From Sympetrum striolatum (Eukaryota; Arthropoda; Insecta; Odonata; Libellulidae), in assembly GCA_947579665.1 (NCBI GenBank), contig OX388343.1, positions 93,228,254 through 93,292,253 of the forward strand: DNA of 64,000 bases. The letters are read 5' to 3'. Shown piece by piece: positions 35,460 to 47,689 of this stretch. The notes under the pieces were generated by a model. That model searched no databases and was not told the origin of the DNA. It saw only the letters and a program-made list of their open reading frames with translations. How positions within the stretch are numbered: position 1 is the first letter of the stretch; every line of letters starts with the position of its first letter. Both the position numbers and the translations under genes were made by a program.

Positions 35460-38235
35460 TGATGACGGGTGTTTTGATATTGAAATGCACTACATTGGGT
35501 GTTGCTTGGATAACCGGTAATCCGGGCCTTTCTGTTTCTGAGTACCGATGCAATGAAGTGCGGAGCGCGACAAAGACGGCTATTGAAGATTTTAACTTCT
35601 GAATCGCTTTGTTTGTTCATTAAAGCTGTATTTTGTAAAAATGTGTCAATGTGAACAAAGCATTGTATTTTTAAAAATTATCTTTCTATTGAATAAACGT
35701 TTTTAAATGAAAACGTATATCAAACTGCCATTTACGAAGCTGAACGGTATATTTTTATCAAAGAAGTAATTTTCTTAGAATATTAGGTCAAGGGAAACAT
35801 TTTATACCTTCAAGGCTAGGAATTAAGAAAATGGTCAATACTTCAAGGGTAGAATCCACATTATGCTTTAATAATCCTTAGAGATTTCTTGCAAACAACA
35901 TTCGACCAACCTTTTTTTCATATAACCCTCTCCACGAATCCTTGAATAATATCGACTTTGACCAGAGAAATTGTCTCATAAACTCACAATACAAGTTGTA
36001 GTGATATAAAATCGTAGTTTCTGATAGTGCTCATACAAATTTATTTTGACGTTGTATTGTGAAAGAGATTGAAACTTAGCATTGGAGAGATGTGAGGATC
36101 CGGGTCCTTCGCCGCTCTCTTCAAAATATTTCATTTTTAGGCTGAATATCTTGCGGATACGCACCTAGGCGCTCCTTCAGGACCTCTTCCTTAGTCATCA
36201 TTTTGTCATCGCAGCCATCCGACACTCCCCCTAATCCCACGATTCCCCTTCCACAAATCTCCCCTCAATTCGTCGCCACCCCCCCTTTCCCTCCATTCCG
36301 TCTCTTTTTCCCAATGCGGGACGTGATCCGAAGACTGAATTTCTTTAATAAGGTCCTAAAAGGCTACCGGTACCTCTCCCCGCCACTTTTTCTCCTGTTA
36401 TATATCTCAAACTCTCCCTTCGAATCCTCACGAATCTACTTTGCCCGTTTTATTACCCCCTCTGGATTCAAGAGATGTTGAATGGGCCAAGAATGGGAAG
36501 AATAGAGAAAGATTCAGCGGTTAGATAGGGCACGGGGAGGAGCAGTTAAGAGTTTTTATTACGAGGTTTTATGCCGTGGGAAATGCTACTTATTTGTTCT
36601 CGGTAAGTACGCGATGCATTTCAATGCACGTCGCGGGTGATTTTATGTCCTTATTACCCATGCACGTCTTACCGACTCAGTCACGGATAAGTGCTCATAT
36701 TCCCTCTTTGCATGACTCCATTCCGAAGGCGCTGGTTGGTCCACTCCCCCCCTTAGCTCTCTTTTCTTCCTTAAGACACTCCTGAGGACTCTGTTATTGC
36801 CCCTTCTTTCCCACCGCTTTTCCATTCACTTCAGGTTCATCGTTCGAGATTTCTGGATATTTTTGTGAGGGGAGACTGGAGGAAGGGTTAAAGCTTCCAT
36901 TACTGAGATTACTGTTTATTTATGGGCGTTAGAGGAGTTTAAACCTTGGGAAATGATGGAGGTCTTGGAATTTTGTAAATATTTCAGAAAATCTCTAAGT
37001 TTTTGAGTATTACTCAACTTACCAACACATAGTGACAATTCGATCCATTTCCCCAAAAGCATCTTTTGATCAAAATGTATTGGCATCTTAAAATTCAGAA
37101 ATAGATTGTATTTCCTTCAGTTAAAATTCAACTTGGGTTTAATTCAGTTGAAGAAGAAGGACTATTTACTGTTTGTCTGCTTTAAGTTTTCAACTTTCCT
37201 ACAATTTTTAAGGAAGGAAAAAACTATGTACAGCATTAAATTTCGGTGGTTTGATCATTATTATAGAATGCTTCTTATGTGATCTATAATATTATATTCC
37301 AATGCGTAAACCGAAATGTGGCTTCCGGCTACAGTATGCTGAAAGGGGTGATAAAAATACTGTGGACATTTCAGAACAGCGGTTCCCAATAGGTGCACTG
37401 AGATTTACTGACAAACCGTGATTAAGCTCTTGGTTTGCGGCTTAATTTCGCAGTATAGAATATTTCATATTATTTGATAAGCAATCGCTTTATTTTGCGC
37501 GACCTTTTTTCCTTTAATAGTATACCAAAATGATATAATATAATATTAAATTCCATGATTTGTGTTTACTACTTTTTTAGTTTGAATTTTTAATGAAAAT
37601 AACGAAACGTAATGTTTATTTTGCGAAATTTGGGTTCATACGTTAATAAAAATGATAGTTAGTATGTAAGTATGTATGAAGTAAGCTCTGGTCTTCTTTT
37701 GTATCTGCTTGATATTTTATGCCTACCATTTAACAGTTATCGTTTATCAGAAGTAGAGCGTTTGCTCAAGTAGAATTTAGGAAATAAGCAGAAATTAGAA
37801 ATGATTAAGTGAAATTACTCATGATCTTATGTGACAGAAAATTGGAAAGTTACCATATTGGTCAAGTTGATCGATCAGATTCCTGAAGAAATATAAAAGA
37901 GATATGAAGGCGGGAACTTCTGAAGAAGAACTTTAAGTTAGCATTTAAAGTTAGGAGACTAATTTATCTAAGAATGTGAGCAATATGTGCCTCTAAGAAT
38001 AATAATTCGTAATTATTTTCTATATGTTTATGCGATAACTGGTCTTGCTAACATATCCTGACAAAAGGAATATTTTTCATTAGTCTTTTGGTGATGCATA
38101 TAGAAACATGTTTCATTTACTTTTGTTTCGATCATATTTATGGCTGTGATGATTTTCCCTGACGTATGAGTGATGCTCAATAATGGCAATGATTGAGATA
38201 TCCATTCCATATTCCATAAGGTGGTGGAGTGCTGC
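35460..38235. other. Intergenic, including GC-richer non-repetitive blocks
   Basis: The blocks at 36060-36330 and 36480-36880 are less AT-rich, C-rich in places, and open in several frames on both strands without protein motifs. At 37378 CAGCGGTTCCCAAT resembles a hAT tip, but no partner end was found. No gene is supported. Confidence 0.5.
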
Positions 38236-38237
38236 TA

Positions 38238-38450
38238 ATAGTGTTTCTCGTAGAGTCTCTATGCTTCACTTACGTGAGCTTTTGTAGCGTTTTCGGTATT
38301 CTGGTTCAGTTAGGAACGCAACGGCAACGCAATTATCTCATTACTTGTTTTGCCTAGTCTCATAATCTCACTCTACAAAACTTGCTGTAGCTAATGGTGA
38401 AGGGGATAACATTCACAGCAGATCTCGGTATGAAGAACTTACGGACAGAA
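38238..38450. repeat. Dispersed repeat, copy 1
   Basis: Shares with 40520-40750, in the same order, CTCGTAGAGTC, GTATTCTGGTTCAGTTAGGA, AACGGCAACGC, TCATTACTTGTTTTGCCTAG and ATCTCACTCTACAAAACTTG. No coding frame or Pol III boxes recognised; type unknown. Confidence 0.7.
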
Positions 38451-39449
38451 AAGATAATTATTCTTTTTGAAAGAAAAGTTTTATTTTGTTTGGATTAGAT
38501 CTTAAAGAGTAAATTAGAATTCTGTTTCTTTTAAAATCAATGCAAATTCAATTAATTATATCATATTATATTATTAGTTTCAGTTATAAGAAATCATATG
38601 GTGATTCCTCCTTTCAGTAGATTTCCCGAAATATGTTAATTTAAGTAAATTTGTAAACATTTAAATTGGAAAACTGGTTCAACAATATTATCTTCAGGTA
38701 GAAGACTTCAAAATATTGATTTTAATGCTAAACATCTTTGGTTTGAAAGCACGTCGTTATAATGTACTCATTTAATGTAGGAAGATACTATAATAACATA
38801 TATAAGATGAGTAAGGAAATTCTGAGAATAAGTGAAGCGCGATATTTACTCCCTCATCAATATGAAATTACTTATATAAACCTTCAAAAACATCGGTTTT
38901 TGTAGGAGGTACTCGTACTTTCGTGATTTCGTGTTATAATAAATGATATTTTGTTCTCCGTTCTTAAAATCTATCGACTTCAGTAAGTCATTCTTCATAG
39001 AGATGAAAGCCTACTATTAATTTTGTGACATTTCCTTTTTGTGAAGTTTTCTACTTTAAAGGCTATATTCAGATACACATAAGTGCTCCTTCGTCTCCAT
39101 TATTTAAGTGAAATAAGTATTCTATAAGATTTATTTTCACAAAACCGCAAAAGTATGCTATTGAGGGTTTATATGAAAAATTCTTTTCATTTACATTGTT
39201 ATGATGAATTACCACCAAGTTAACGCTCACGTGATCGATATTAAGATTTTATGATAATTAAACAATATTACATACAATACCATTGACTCATCTAATTAGA
39301 AGGAAACCAAAATTTTCCCTTCATTGTAAGTGCATCAAGTAAGGACAAATTTATTTCTTTTCATTTAGTGTATTCTTAAAGGAGTTACTTACTAAACCTT
39401 ACTAAAGCGATTCGAATATTGCAAGGTTCGTTAAAACTTTGGATATGCT

Positions 39450-40480
39450 CATGAACTGACTGTGTTTAGTGCGAGTGCGATCATTGAGCGAGTAAACGAT
39501 AGCCTTTGCACATCCCTTTTGAATTTAAAGCTACTTTGGTGAGAAATGCAGTAGCATGAATAGGAATTTACGCCATTGAAATTACTTATAATCAAGGAAA
39601 TTGGTTTTACTGCGAGAAAATTACAATTGCTAGATTTCCTCGGATAGCAATATCAGTCTCAGTTTCATCATTAAGTTTCGTTGGCTTCTTTTGTCTCGCC
39701 GAAGAGGTGTTGTGAAGATACCCATATTTGAGTGAGGCGTAAAAGATTCCTCGAAAAGGCTGTAATGAGTTAAGTGTCAGCAACCTGCTAAATAACTTTT
39801 TTCGGTCATTAAAGTCTCCCGTAGCACTCGCAATATCACGCGCGCCGCTTTACAGGTGATTTGGCGAAACAGATCGGAATGCGTGTGCTTCGATCCTTAA
39901 AGGCGATGAGATCATCACGTGAGCGATCCCTAAAGGACCTGCTTTGCATTCACATCTCTTATCCTCATTTCTCTGCCCCTCTTCCATCCTCTGGTTCGCC
40001 CTGGTCTCTTTACGGATTCCACGTCTGTGGAAAAGGGGAGACGTGACCCGCTGGAGCATGGCGCTAAGCACGAATGTTATCCCTTTGGTGCCGGAAGGAT
40101 TTTTATTGAGATAATAAATAAAGTGGAACCGTCTATTCTTGTTCTTTTCTCGCTTTGAATTCACGAAACAGAGTTAAACGGGGAGATATGTGGGGTTTCT
40201 TTTTATAAGGCCCCCAAACGCTAGAACAAAGGGACGCTTTGGTTGGAATGCATATTTATGGGATACGTGATCGCTTTTCCGGATTCCCTCCCTAAGACGT
40301 ATGCTCTCATGACGTTTTGTCAACTAGGAATAGGATTACCTTAAAAAAAGTAAGGAAGATTACTACGCGCAAGGTCCATCATCAATCCTTTCTCTCGCGC
40401 GTGCTGCTTGCCAAAAAACGAGTTTTGGCGGAAAGATTCTGAAAAACTGGAAGGGATAAAGGAAGTTAACCTAAGTTCTT
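39450..40480. other. GC-richer non-repetitive block
   Basis: Higher GC than its surroundings, with several overlapping ORFs on opposite strands (39850-40164 minus, 39861-40046 plus) that look like a consequence of composition. It contains E-box-like CACGTGA and CTCACGTGA motifs (39229, 39917). Could be regulatory; not demonstrated. Confidence 0.35.
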
Positions 40481-40519
40481 ACTTCTTATTACTGGGAATA
40501 ACACATCACCACTGGGCTA

Positions 40520-40750
40520 TTGAGTAAGTGTCACTCGTAGAGTCATTGTACTTCTCTTGCGTGAAAATGTTTCGCTTATAGCATTCTGGCTCAGTGAGGA
40601 AAGTAATGGCGAATTACCTCACTCCTTATTCTGCCTAGTAAACCTCATACCTCTCTGCAAAATCTTATTGCCTTACATCAGAGGGGTGAGGTACCAACCG
40701 GCCTTCGGGCTAAATACTCTGCAGACAGACCAGGCTATTGATTTAAAAAT
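40520..40750. repeat. Dispersed repeat, copy 2
   Basis: Counterpart of 38238-38450: CTCGTAGAGTC, GCATTCTGGCTCAGTGAGGA, AATGGCGAATTACC, TCACTCCTTATTCTGCCTAG, ACCTCTCTGCAAAATCTTAT and TGCAGACAGACC. Same orientation, about 2.3 kb apart, roughly 70% similar by eye. Confidence 0.7.
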
Positions 40751-41059
40751 CTGTTTGTGAACAAAGTGGATAAGAATTATCTTCCAAACTAGCTTGAGTT
40801 GCGTTGGCAATTTGAGATAAATAGCTTAAGTGTGTATGAAGCGACTCCGAGCATAGGTATATGAATAGAAAATGAAGCTTCGACTCAATATAAAAAATAT
40901 ATCAGGGACCGGATTTGGATGCACGTCTGACAAAGACCGATTTTTAGATTCCAAAGTTGGAATAAAGATGATATCTGACATGTGCAAACCACGGCCCTGT
41001 TGCTTATTCACTCTCAAATTTTTCGCGCAAGTATATCACCCAAAGCTTAATAACTGATA

Positions 41060-44025
41060 AAAAAGAAAATAAAATCTTGACAGGAATTTTTCATAAACAG
41101 TGACATGTTTTTACTTGTATTTAATTATAAAAAAATAAAGTAATGTTTTTATTTGAATTAATTTTGCTAATTCTAGCCTAGTATATTTTCCTTAAGGAAA
41201 TTTTGCTCGGAGCTGATATGACTTACTAGATGTCATGGTACGAAAATCCTTTATCTAGACGATTTATTTTTCAAGAAATGTATGATATCTCAAGAAAGAT
41301 GGGCAAATAGTAAAAAATTGAAATAATAATTTTACAAACTCTAGAGCTTAAGCTCTTTTATCCTCGAAGGAAAGATATTTGATTCCAGTAGATTTAATAA
41401 TTCTTTGAATGATGAAAAATCCTCTATAAATAATTTTTAAATTATAAAATGGCGAGGCCACGTTTTTACATATCGTGTAGAAAAATGGTTATCGCAGATT
41501 CAAGTTAACATATCTCCTAAACAAGGAAAATAAAGGCTGGTAACAACAGTTCCATATGACAATTTACTAATGCTCCATTTAAAAGCTTCTTGTGATGTTG
41601 CTCACATCCAATCCATGTTGTTTAAACTATAAATAGTGTAATTGAATCAATTTACCATTGCGATAATCCAGCGTCTCACATTAGAGAGGAAAGCATTTAA
41701 TACTTAGAATCAAAACTTCTGCGGCTGTTCCTCTTTCAATGGTAAATTAATTTCTTTATTCTACTTACAATAAGTCATCTTTCCTCATGTGGACAGTGAA
41801 TAAAAAAATGCTATCTTTCCATAAAATGGCAGCAATGGAGGAGCTTGAACGGTAGTATTCTTTATGCTAGAATGGCAGAATATAATTTAAGATCCTTTCA
41901 CTAAAACTCTGAATTCAATAATTTTTTACCACATCGAAAAAAAATTCAATGCTTATATGGTTATTGTCTATGTAAAGATCAAACAGTGAGTGCCACTTTT
42001 ATATTTTATCGATTTTGATAGAATTTACAAAATGTCGTTCTCTAAATTTATACGACTGAAGTAAAATCGATTCACAATAGTCATGCGATTAACTTGCGAG
42101 TTTCCCAAGAGATTTAGGTGCCTCAGGTTATCAATATAAAATCTAAAATTTTCGCGAAGTAAATTATTTAAGACTGACCTCTAGACCTCACGTTTCCGCA
42201 CTACTTTGAGTTGTTGCTCATATGTTTTAAGTGGAACATGTTGTAAAGAAAGAAATTTTGGAACACGGCTGTTAATGTTTTAGAGGTTTATTACTACCCC
42301 TGCAGAAGAAAGTATCGTTGGTCTCACATTTTTGCTACCCCCCATATCTCTATATCCGATATTCTGTAAACACCTAGTACACCCGGTTACGAAGACCCTA
42401 ATTATACATTGGAGAGAATATAAACTTAACTCTTCGATAATGATTTTCGAACAGCCTGAATTTCGTTATAATCCTTGAAGAATATTTACAAGACGATTAA
42501 AATTTCGAGTTACGAGCAGGATAATTTGAACTTCATCGCTTCATACTTTAAAAACAAAAATGTGCTTATTTAAATTGGAAATGGAATAATGAAGCATTCT
42601 AATCAAGGACGGTAGCAGCTAATTTTAGCCGATTTCAAACGTGATGTTTACGCTTAGCATCTATTTGTTCGATTTCGTAAAAGAACATAAGTGCATCAGA
42701 ATCAAATGATAGACTATGAAAGTCACTCTCGCTGCAAAACATCTCTTTATCCCAAGCTCCTGTTTACCCACACGACGAGTTCAAAGATACGCTGTCATGT
42801 CGACCTCGAAAAGTTGGGATAGTAACGCCATGATATCTCAGCTTTCTTAAATTATTTTTAAATTAGAACTTTACGGACATGGGTTGGAAGTGTACAATCA
42901 TGACCAGGAGAAGGTCGTGAAGTTCATCCGGCCATTAAAACAAGAGCGATTACTTTTAATAGCCGCTTTATAGCATTCGATCTTTTGACCTCATCATCCC
43001 TCTCCTTATCGGTCCATTGCCTCGCTTCTTAACCGCAATCTCTCTTTCGCTTTTACGAGCTATTCGCCAATGATGCCTCCCCAAAGGATGATTAGGAAGC
43101 AACTAATATTTTTCACTCGGTCGATGCTATCCTAAATTTTCTAAGCCTCCTGTCCCTTATCGAAAATGGATTTGGGACCGCTTATCTTAAACAGCAGGAA
43201 TTACGGGAGGTGGCGATAAAAGGAATCGTAAAAGAGAAATAGCCCTTAAACGCGCATGAAATAGCACTCATGAAATTTTTAACTCCCAGACGTTTCTTTT
43301 CTGTTATTCTCCTCTTATCGGGGGCGAACTTGGGAATTTTAAAATGAGAGCAATGGTTACTGGAAAGATGTTGAGAAATTCCCCCGAACGAATCTTATGG
43401 GGCCCAGGAGCAGATGTTCAAGAGTTTCCGTTTTAAAATTTCATTTATGGCCTATAAAATATCTCGTTGCCCACAAAATAAATAGATTATGCTCAGTGAA
43501 TTGATTTATCGTAACACAGATGACGTGAGGGATCGTATTCGTGTCATATGGAATAAAGAAGAGAATTAGACATCGAGTAAGAAGTTCATGCTATAAATCG
43601 TCAATGAATTCAATGTGCAATTAAAGGGTGTGAAATGAATGCTTTCTGGAGCAAGAGTTTTCAGTGTTTGATTTTTTAGAAATAATCCTTGAATATGCTC
43701 CATTTTAAATGAGAGAATATTTAAATAAAGATTTCTCTGTGAAAGTTTCGGAAGTATCTTTCCATTCTAGGATAAGCGAGGATATTTTGTGAGAGGTTTT
43801 TATCCATACTTCACGATAGTAAGAACTGTTTTGCTGATCATATCCAGTCTGAATGGGTCAAAATCAGTGAGGTGAAAAATTCGCTTTTGATTAAGATTTT
43901 CGGGCTTAATTTACATAATGGTTTTATATTGTGTTATTTTAAACATATTTGTAGTCCGTAATTATCAGTACCCAAAGTAAATTAAAATAATATTTACATT
44001 TTTCTCGTTTTTTCATTTGAAACAT
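41060..44025. other. Intergenic, nothing recognised
   Basis: AT-rich, with a moderately GC-richer stretch at 42620-43480. No ORF of note, no repeat pair and no RNA gene that I can support. Confidence 0.5.
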
Positions 44026-44734
44026 ACTCCGAAAGTCATTCCCGGAATGCGTCCATGTACAACTTTTCATGATTCAACTGAGGCTGAAATAAATTAAACT
44101 TCGATGCATGAAGTTAAACATTGGCATGTAGCTGTGTATATAGTTTATTTAAGCAACGAATGTGTAACTGTTTTCACATTATTTAAATTTTCAATAATTC
44201 AGTTTTCAAATGTTGTCTGACAGTTAACAAGTCATTTCGTCAACGTAATAATATTTTGAAGAAATATATGAATTAATTGGCCATAATGAGCAGTCACGTG
44301 AAGCACTTTTGACAAGGAAGTGCCCATGTTTGTTTCTTTTCCGCATTCAATAATATTTTTTTCTGATAAGTATCTTTCAATTCAGTATTTGTATAGCATA
44401 CTTAAATTCCTCGTCATTACGGGCAAACCACTTATTATTAATTGTGCCGAAAAAGTAATTATTTTTAGCATTATTCTTATAAATAATTCTCATTAATAAT
44501 AATTATAATAATAATATATCTAATTTGGAGTTTTTCCAGTATAAACAAAAATATACCTCAAATCGTCATTCCGGGAACGCTCTCGGACATTAATGGGGGT
44601 TCCCGAAATTATGTATTTATTCTCGAAATGACGTTTAGCTTTTCTAAGAAGCTGAATGTGCTAAATGTTGCTGTTTTATACTTATTTTGTTTTTGCTTTT
44701 AATAAATTATTCTCAGAGATATAGAGGAAGATAA

Positions 44735-45560
44735 AAATAAAAATCCGTTTAAACAGAAAATAAATACAAATACTGCAGTTTATTTAAGACAGCGCGAAAT
44801 TACTAATGCAAGAAAGCGCAAGTTTTCAAATAAAATGACTCCAGAGCAAAGAGAGTTGAAAAATATTTTTCAAATCCATAGCTAGATATATTTTTAATAT
44901 GAAATTACATTTTTATGGAATAAACGAGAACTTAAAGATAATTTAGACGGAACAGATTATGATACAACAATATTTTGCTGAAAATCATACGGCTAAATAT
45001 GGGAGAGATAAATACAATATACACATTTTGGAGCACCAAAAGGCCCTTTAACCACCCAAACAGATGTCTTTTACTCTTAAAATAATGATTCGGTACATGG
45101 TGGTACGTTTTCAACTGTGAGCAATAATCTGGACCATCAGGCGGATGCTTTAGGAAGTCACATGAAGCCTATAATACAGACAATTTTAAGTTCAAGAAAT
45201 CATGTTCAAACCTTTGTTTCAAAAATAACTTCTGCAACTTGAACTTTCAGCGAAGCTCGTCATGGAAAAAGGCCTATGGACGGCGTATTAAAGAAAACAG
45301 CTAATGATTATGTTTTTAAGGGAAAAATAAGTCAAAATTGCTGTAGATTTTGTCAATTTATTGGAAAAGTCAACCGTCTTACTTTAAAAATGACACCGAA
45401 ACTGCGGCAGTGAAGAAGTTCATTCCCGGAAAATCGGATGCTATTTCCGGTATCATAAATGTAAACAAGATAGCATATTAGAGAGCATATCTATGTATCA
45501 TTGTATCAGTAAGCGAAGTTGCTAAAAACGAGAGGCATTTTCCACCAAGAAGCAAGCTCC
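44735..45560 (+). pseudogene. Transposon protein remnant (multi-copy invertebrate family)
   Basis: First a basic segment (KRKFSNKMTPEQRE). Then from 45021 to about 45345 one frame, broken by only two stops, gives FGAPKGPLTTQTDVFYS, NNDSVHGGTFSTVSNNLDHQ, ADALGSHMKPIIQTILSSRN and HVQTFVSK. It continues FSEARHGKRPMDGVLKKTAN and DYVFKGKISQN. The order VHGGTFxTVSNxLDHQA ... VQTL ... SExGHGKxxxDGVGxxxKRTA(D/N) is a pattern I know from repeated uncharacterised proteins in arthropods and cnidarians, presumed DDE-type transposases. Here a segment between VQT and FSE that normally carries DGPTxQYRN is missing. Dead by stops and deletion. Confidence 0.65.
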
Positions 45561-45723
45561 AGAAGTTCCTAAGAATGTTTTCTTTATGTCACTTGTAAAG
45601 TATTTATTTATATAACTTTAATTTTTTATAGCAATTGTCATTCAGAGAACGCTACAACATCATTCAGGGAACGTCATCGTCATTTCCGGGAACTCCAAAA
45701 AAGCCAAATAATTCAATATATAT

Positions 45724-45754
45724 TTATCTATATACAATGTTTGTATATAGATAA
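45724..45754. repeat. 14-bp-arm perfect hairpin
   Basis: TTATCTATATACAA, loop TGT, TTGTATATAGATAA. AT-rich and inside the transposon relic. Confidence 0.85.
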
Positions 45755-45951
45755 GTAAATATTGTATCAACTCATTGCATTCTCAGATGAATTACATATA
45801 CAGGTTCAACTTGTTAAAAATAAATAATAATTTCGTTTGTGAAATTATAGATAATACGATATTACGAAGAATACTTTATAAAAACCCATATTTATAACTT
45901 AAATGTATTGTATAATCTATCGAAGTAGCTGTAACTTTGTGGAACTCCATC

Positions 45952-46133
45952 AAGGAAGTAGAAGGAATGGCTTAGTCTCAATTCCACAAGAACTTTTTAT
46001 TATAAACGACCGGTTTCGACTAAGAACTAGTCACCTGAAGTCACCTGAAGACGACTAGTTCTTAGTCGAAACCGGTCGTTTATAATAAAAAGTTCTTGTG
46101 GAATTGAGACTAAACGATTCCTTCTCCTTCCTT
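45952..46133. repeat. Foldback with 61-bp perfect arms
   Basis: Perfect inverted arms 45972-46032 and 46053-46113 around a 20-base spacer holding ACCTGAAG twice. The arms extend imperfectly to 45952-46133 (about 81 bases each). The arm includes GGAATTGAGACTAA, AAGTTCTTGTGGAATT and AACGACCGGTTTCGAC or their complements. The arm with CGAAACCGGTCG next to CACCTGAAG is a motif I have seen widely repeated in arthropod genomes. Its + strand copy at 46045-46077 has a hammerhead-like core (see the finding). Confidence 0.9.
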
Positions 46134-46269
46134 AAATGTATTGATTCAAATACTTTCACATTGATAATTGTGTAATTTTCGTTTTTAGATAAGAATACTA
46201 AGGCTTAGCCCATTATACATATTATGTTTTGTAAAAATTAAGAAAACGTTCCCGAAATGGCTAATATCA

Positions 46270-47370
46270 ACCTTAAATTTATTATTTCAATACATAAGTA
46301 AATTATAAGTCACTTTTGCGCTTGGCGATTTTTAGAATCACTTTAGGAAATTTGGCGCTATACTTGTAAATAATAATGAATAATCTAATGAATACTTAAT
46401 TTATTTTAAATCAGAAACTGAAAATGCTCACCTCTCTGATTTGACCCATATATATTAATTTTATATATTCTTATTTTACTATTACGACTTGCTTGTGAAA
46501 TTTTAATCCAGTATTTATATGAATTCTTTTACGAAAAATAGTACAGTGGAAGATTAGTGACGATTTCTCAACAGGATTAGACTTTTTCATCAGTCCGCTA
46601 TGATACCTCGATTATCAACAGCAATTCATTAATTCCAGTATTACCTTTGTTATAAGAAACATCATTTTTAATGGGATCTCAAATAATTAAGTACGCAACA
46701 ATATTAGCACTAATTATCATTATTCAGCACTCGCACTCTTCCACAAGTCTGCAGGAATGGGCAGTATCCAACATGTTTCGTTGATTTCCTACCTCTTATA
46801 CGCAAGCTCATCAACTGAAATTTTCCCCAGCCATGTCACGAAAACAGCAAAACATTCTTCGTCGGCCGAATTTCGTAAATTAGGTCAATTTATAAACCAA
46901 GGTATTAAAGCATTTAAATGAGATTTCTTTTCAGAGGGATGAGAATTCCGTTTTGATTATTTCCATAAACATTTTCCTGTAGACTTTACAACAGGCATTG
47001 CATTAAATTCCTAGTTAATCCTGCATCAAATTTTGAACACGCTGTTGCGGAAAATATGGAGCCTCTTACTCTATCAGACAAGTTAAACAGCGTCCATCTC
47101 AGAGAGATCACATCTCCCTGGATTCGAGGAAAAAGCACCACGTTTTATCTCTGTTCTCGGAAAACAATGCTCGGAATTTTAAGGTGGTGCCAGAAAAGGA
47201 AAGCGATTACCGGATGAGTCAGGAACATCTTCCCATTCTGTGTAATATGATAGAAGAGGCGCATTTATGAAAATCCCTTGGAAATTCAGGAGGAACCTTC
47301 CTTGGACTCTTAGTCATACTATTTACGGTTAAAACAGCCTCCTGTTGAGAATTCGTCACGCTGACTGAGT
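46270..47370. other. Intergenic, nothing recognised
   Basis: AT-rich to 46700, then GC-richer and non-repetitive to about 47340. No coding or RNA gene supported. Confidence 0.45.
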
Positions 47371-47394
47371 ATGGAGAGAGAAGAATGCGTCGGA

Positions 47395-47535
47395 ATGCGA
47401 CAGTTCTTTTCTTGGCCTCTGTATCAGGCTAGGTGGCGCGTCTCCGTCGCTGGTTCGAATTCCGGCACGGGAATAGAGCCATGTCTCTTGCTCTTCCCTG
47501 TCAATCCCATTTCAGACAGTCGGTGGCGAGAAAAA
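47395..47535 (+). repeat. Possible SINE-like sequence with B-box motif
   Basis: GCTGGTTCGAATTCCGGC is a good tRNA B box, preceded by CTAGGTGGCGCGTC, which could be a weak A box about 15 bases upstream, shorter than usual. No cloverleaf can be drawn. Could be a degraded SINE head or chance; a 60-codon ORF here has no motif. Confidence 0.35.
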
Positions 47536-47689
47536 TTCGCCTGTATAATATAGAGACGATCAAATTTTATTAGACCAAAGTTTTATCATTATTTGGACGA
47601 GTAATCATCTGGGAAGATTTTGGTTACCATTAACTACTTCGATATAACAACATTTCCCTGCGAATAGTTTCTGTTCAATCATCACGTTT

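Larger units (their letters stand above)
44030..46265 (+). mobile_element. Unclassified DNA-transposon relic
   Basis: Defined by coding remains (44735-45560) and by many copies of a CATTCCCGGAA/TTCCGGGAACG motif on both sides: GTCATTCCCGGAATGCG 44036, GTCATTCCGGGAACGC 44565, GTTCCCGAAATTAT 44600, TCATTCCCGGAAAA 45420, GTCATTCAGAGAACGC 45638, ATTCAGGGAACGTC 45663, ATTTCCGGGAAC 45680, ACGTTCCCGAAATGG 46245. Such clustered motifs are what subterminal transposase-binding sites look like. The outer limits are estimates; no clean terminal repeat or target duplication was identified. A foldback is inserted near the right side. Confidence 0.5.

Noticed and set aside
37378..37391. hAT terminal repeat CAGCGGTTCCCAAT
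   Set aside because: No partner end or duplicated flank found within several kb; too short to call alone.
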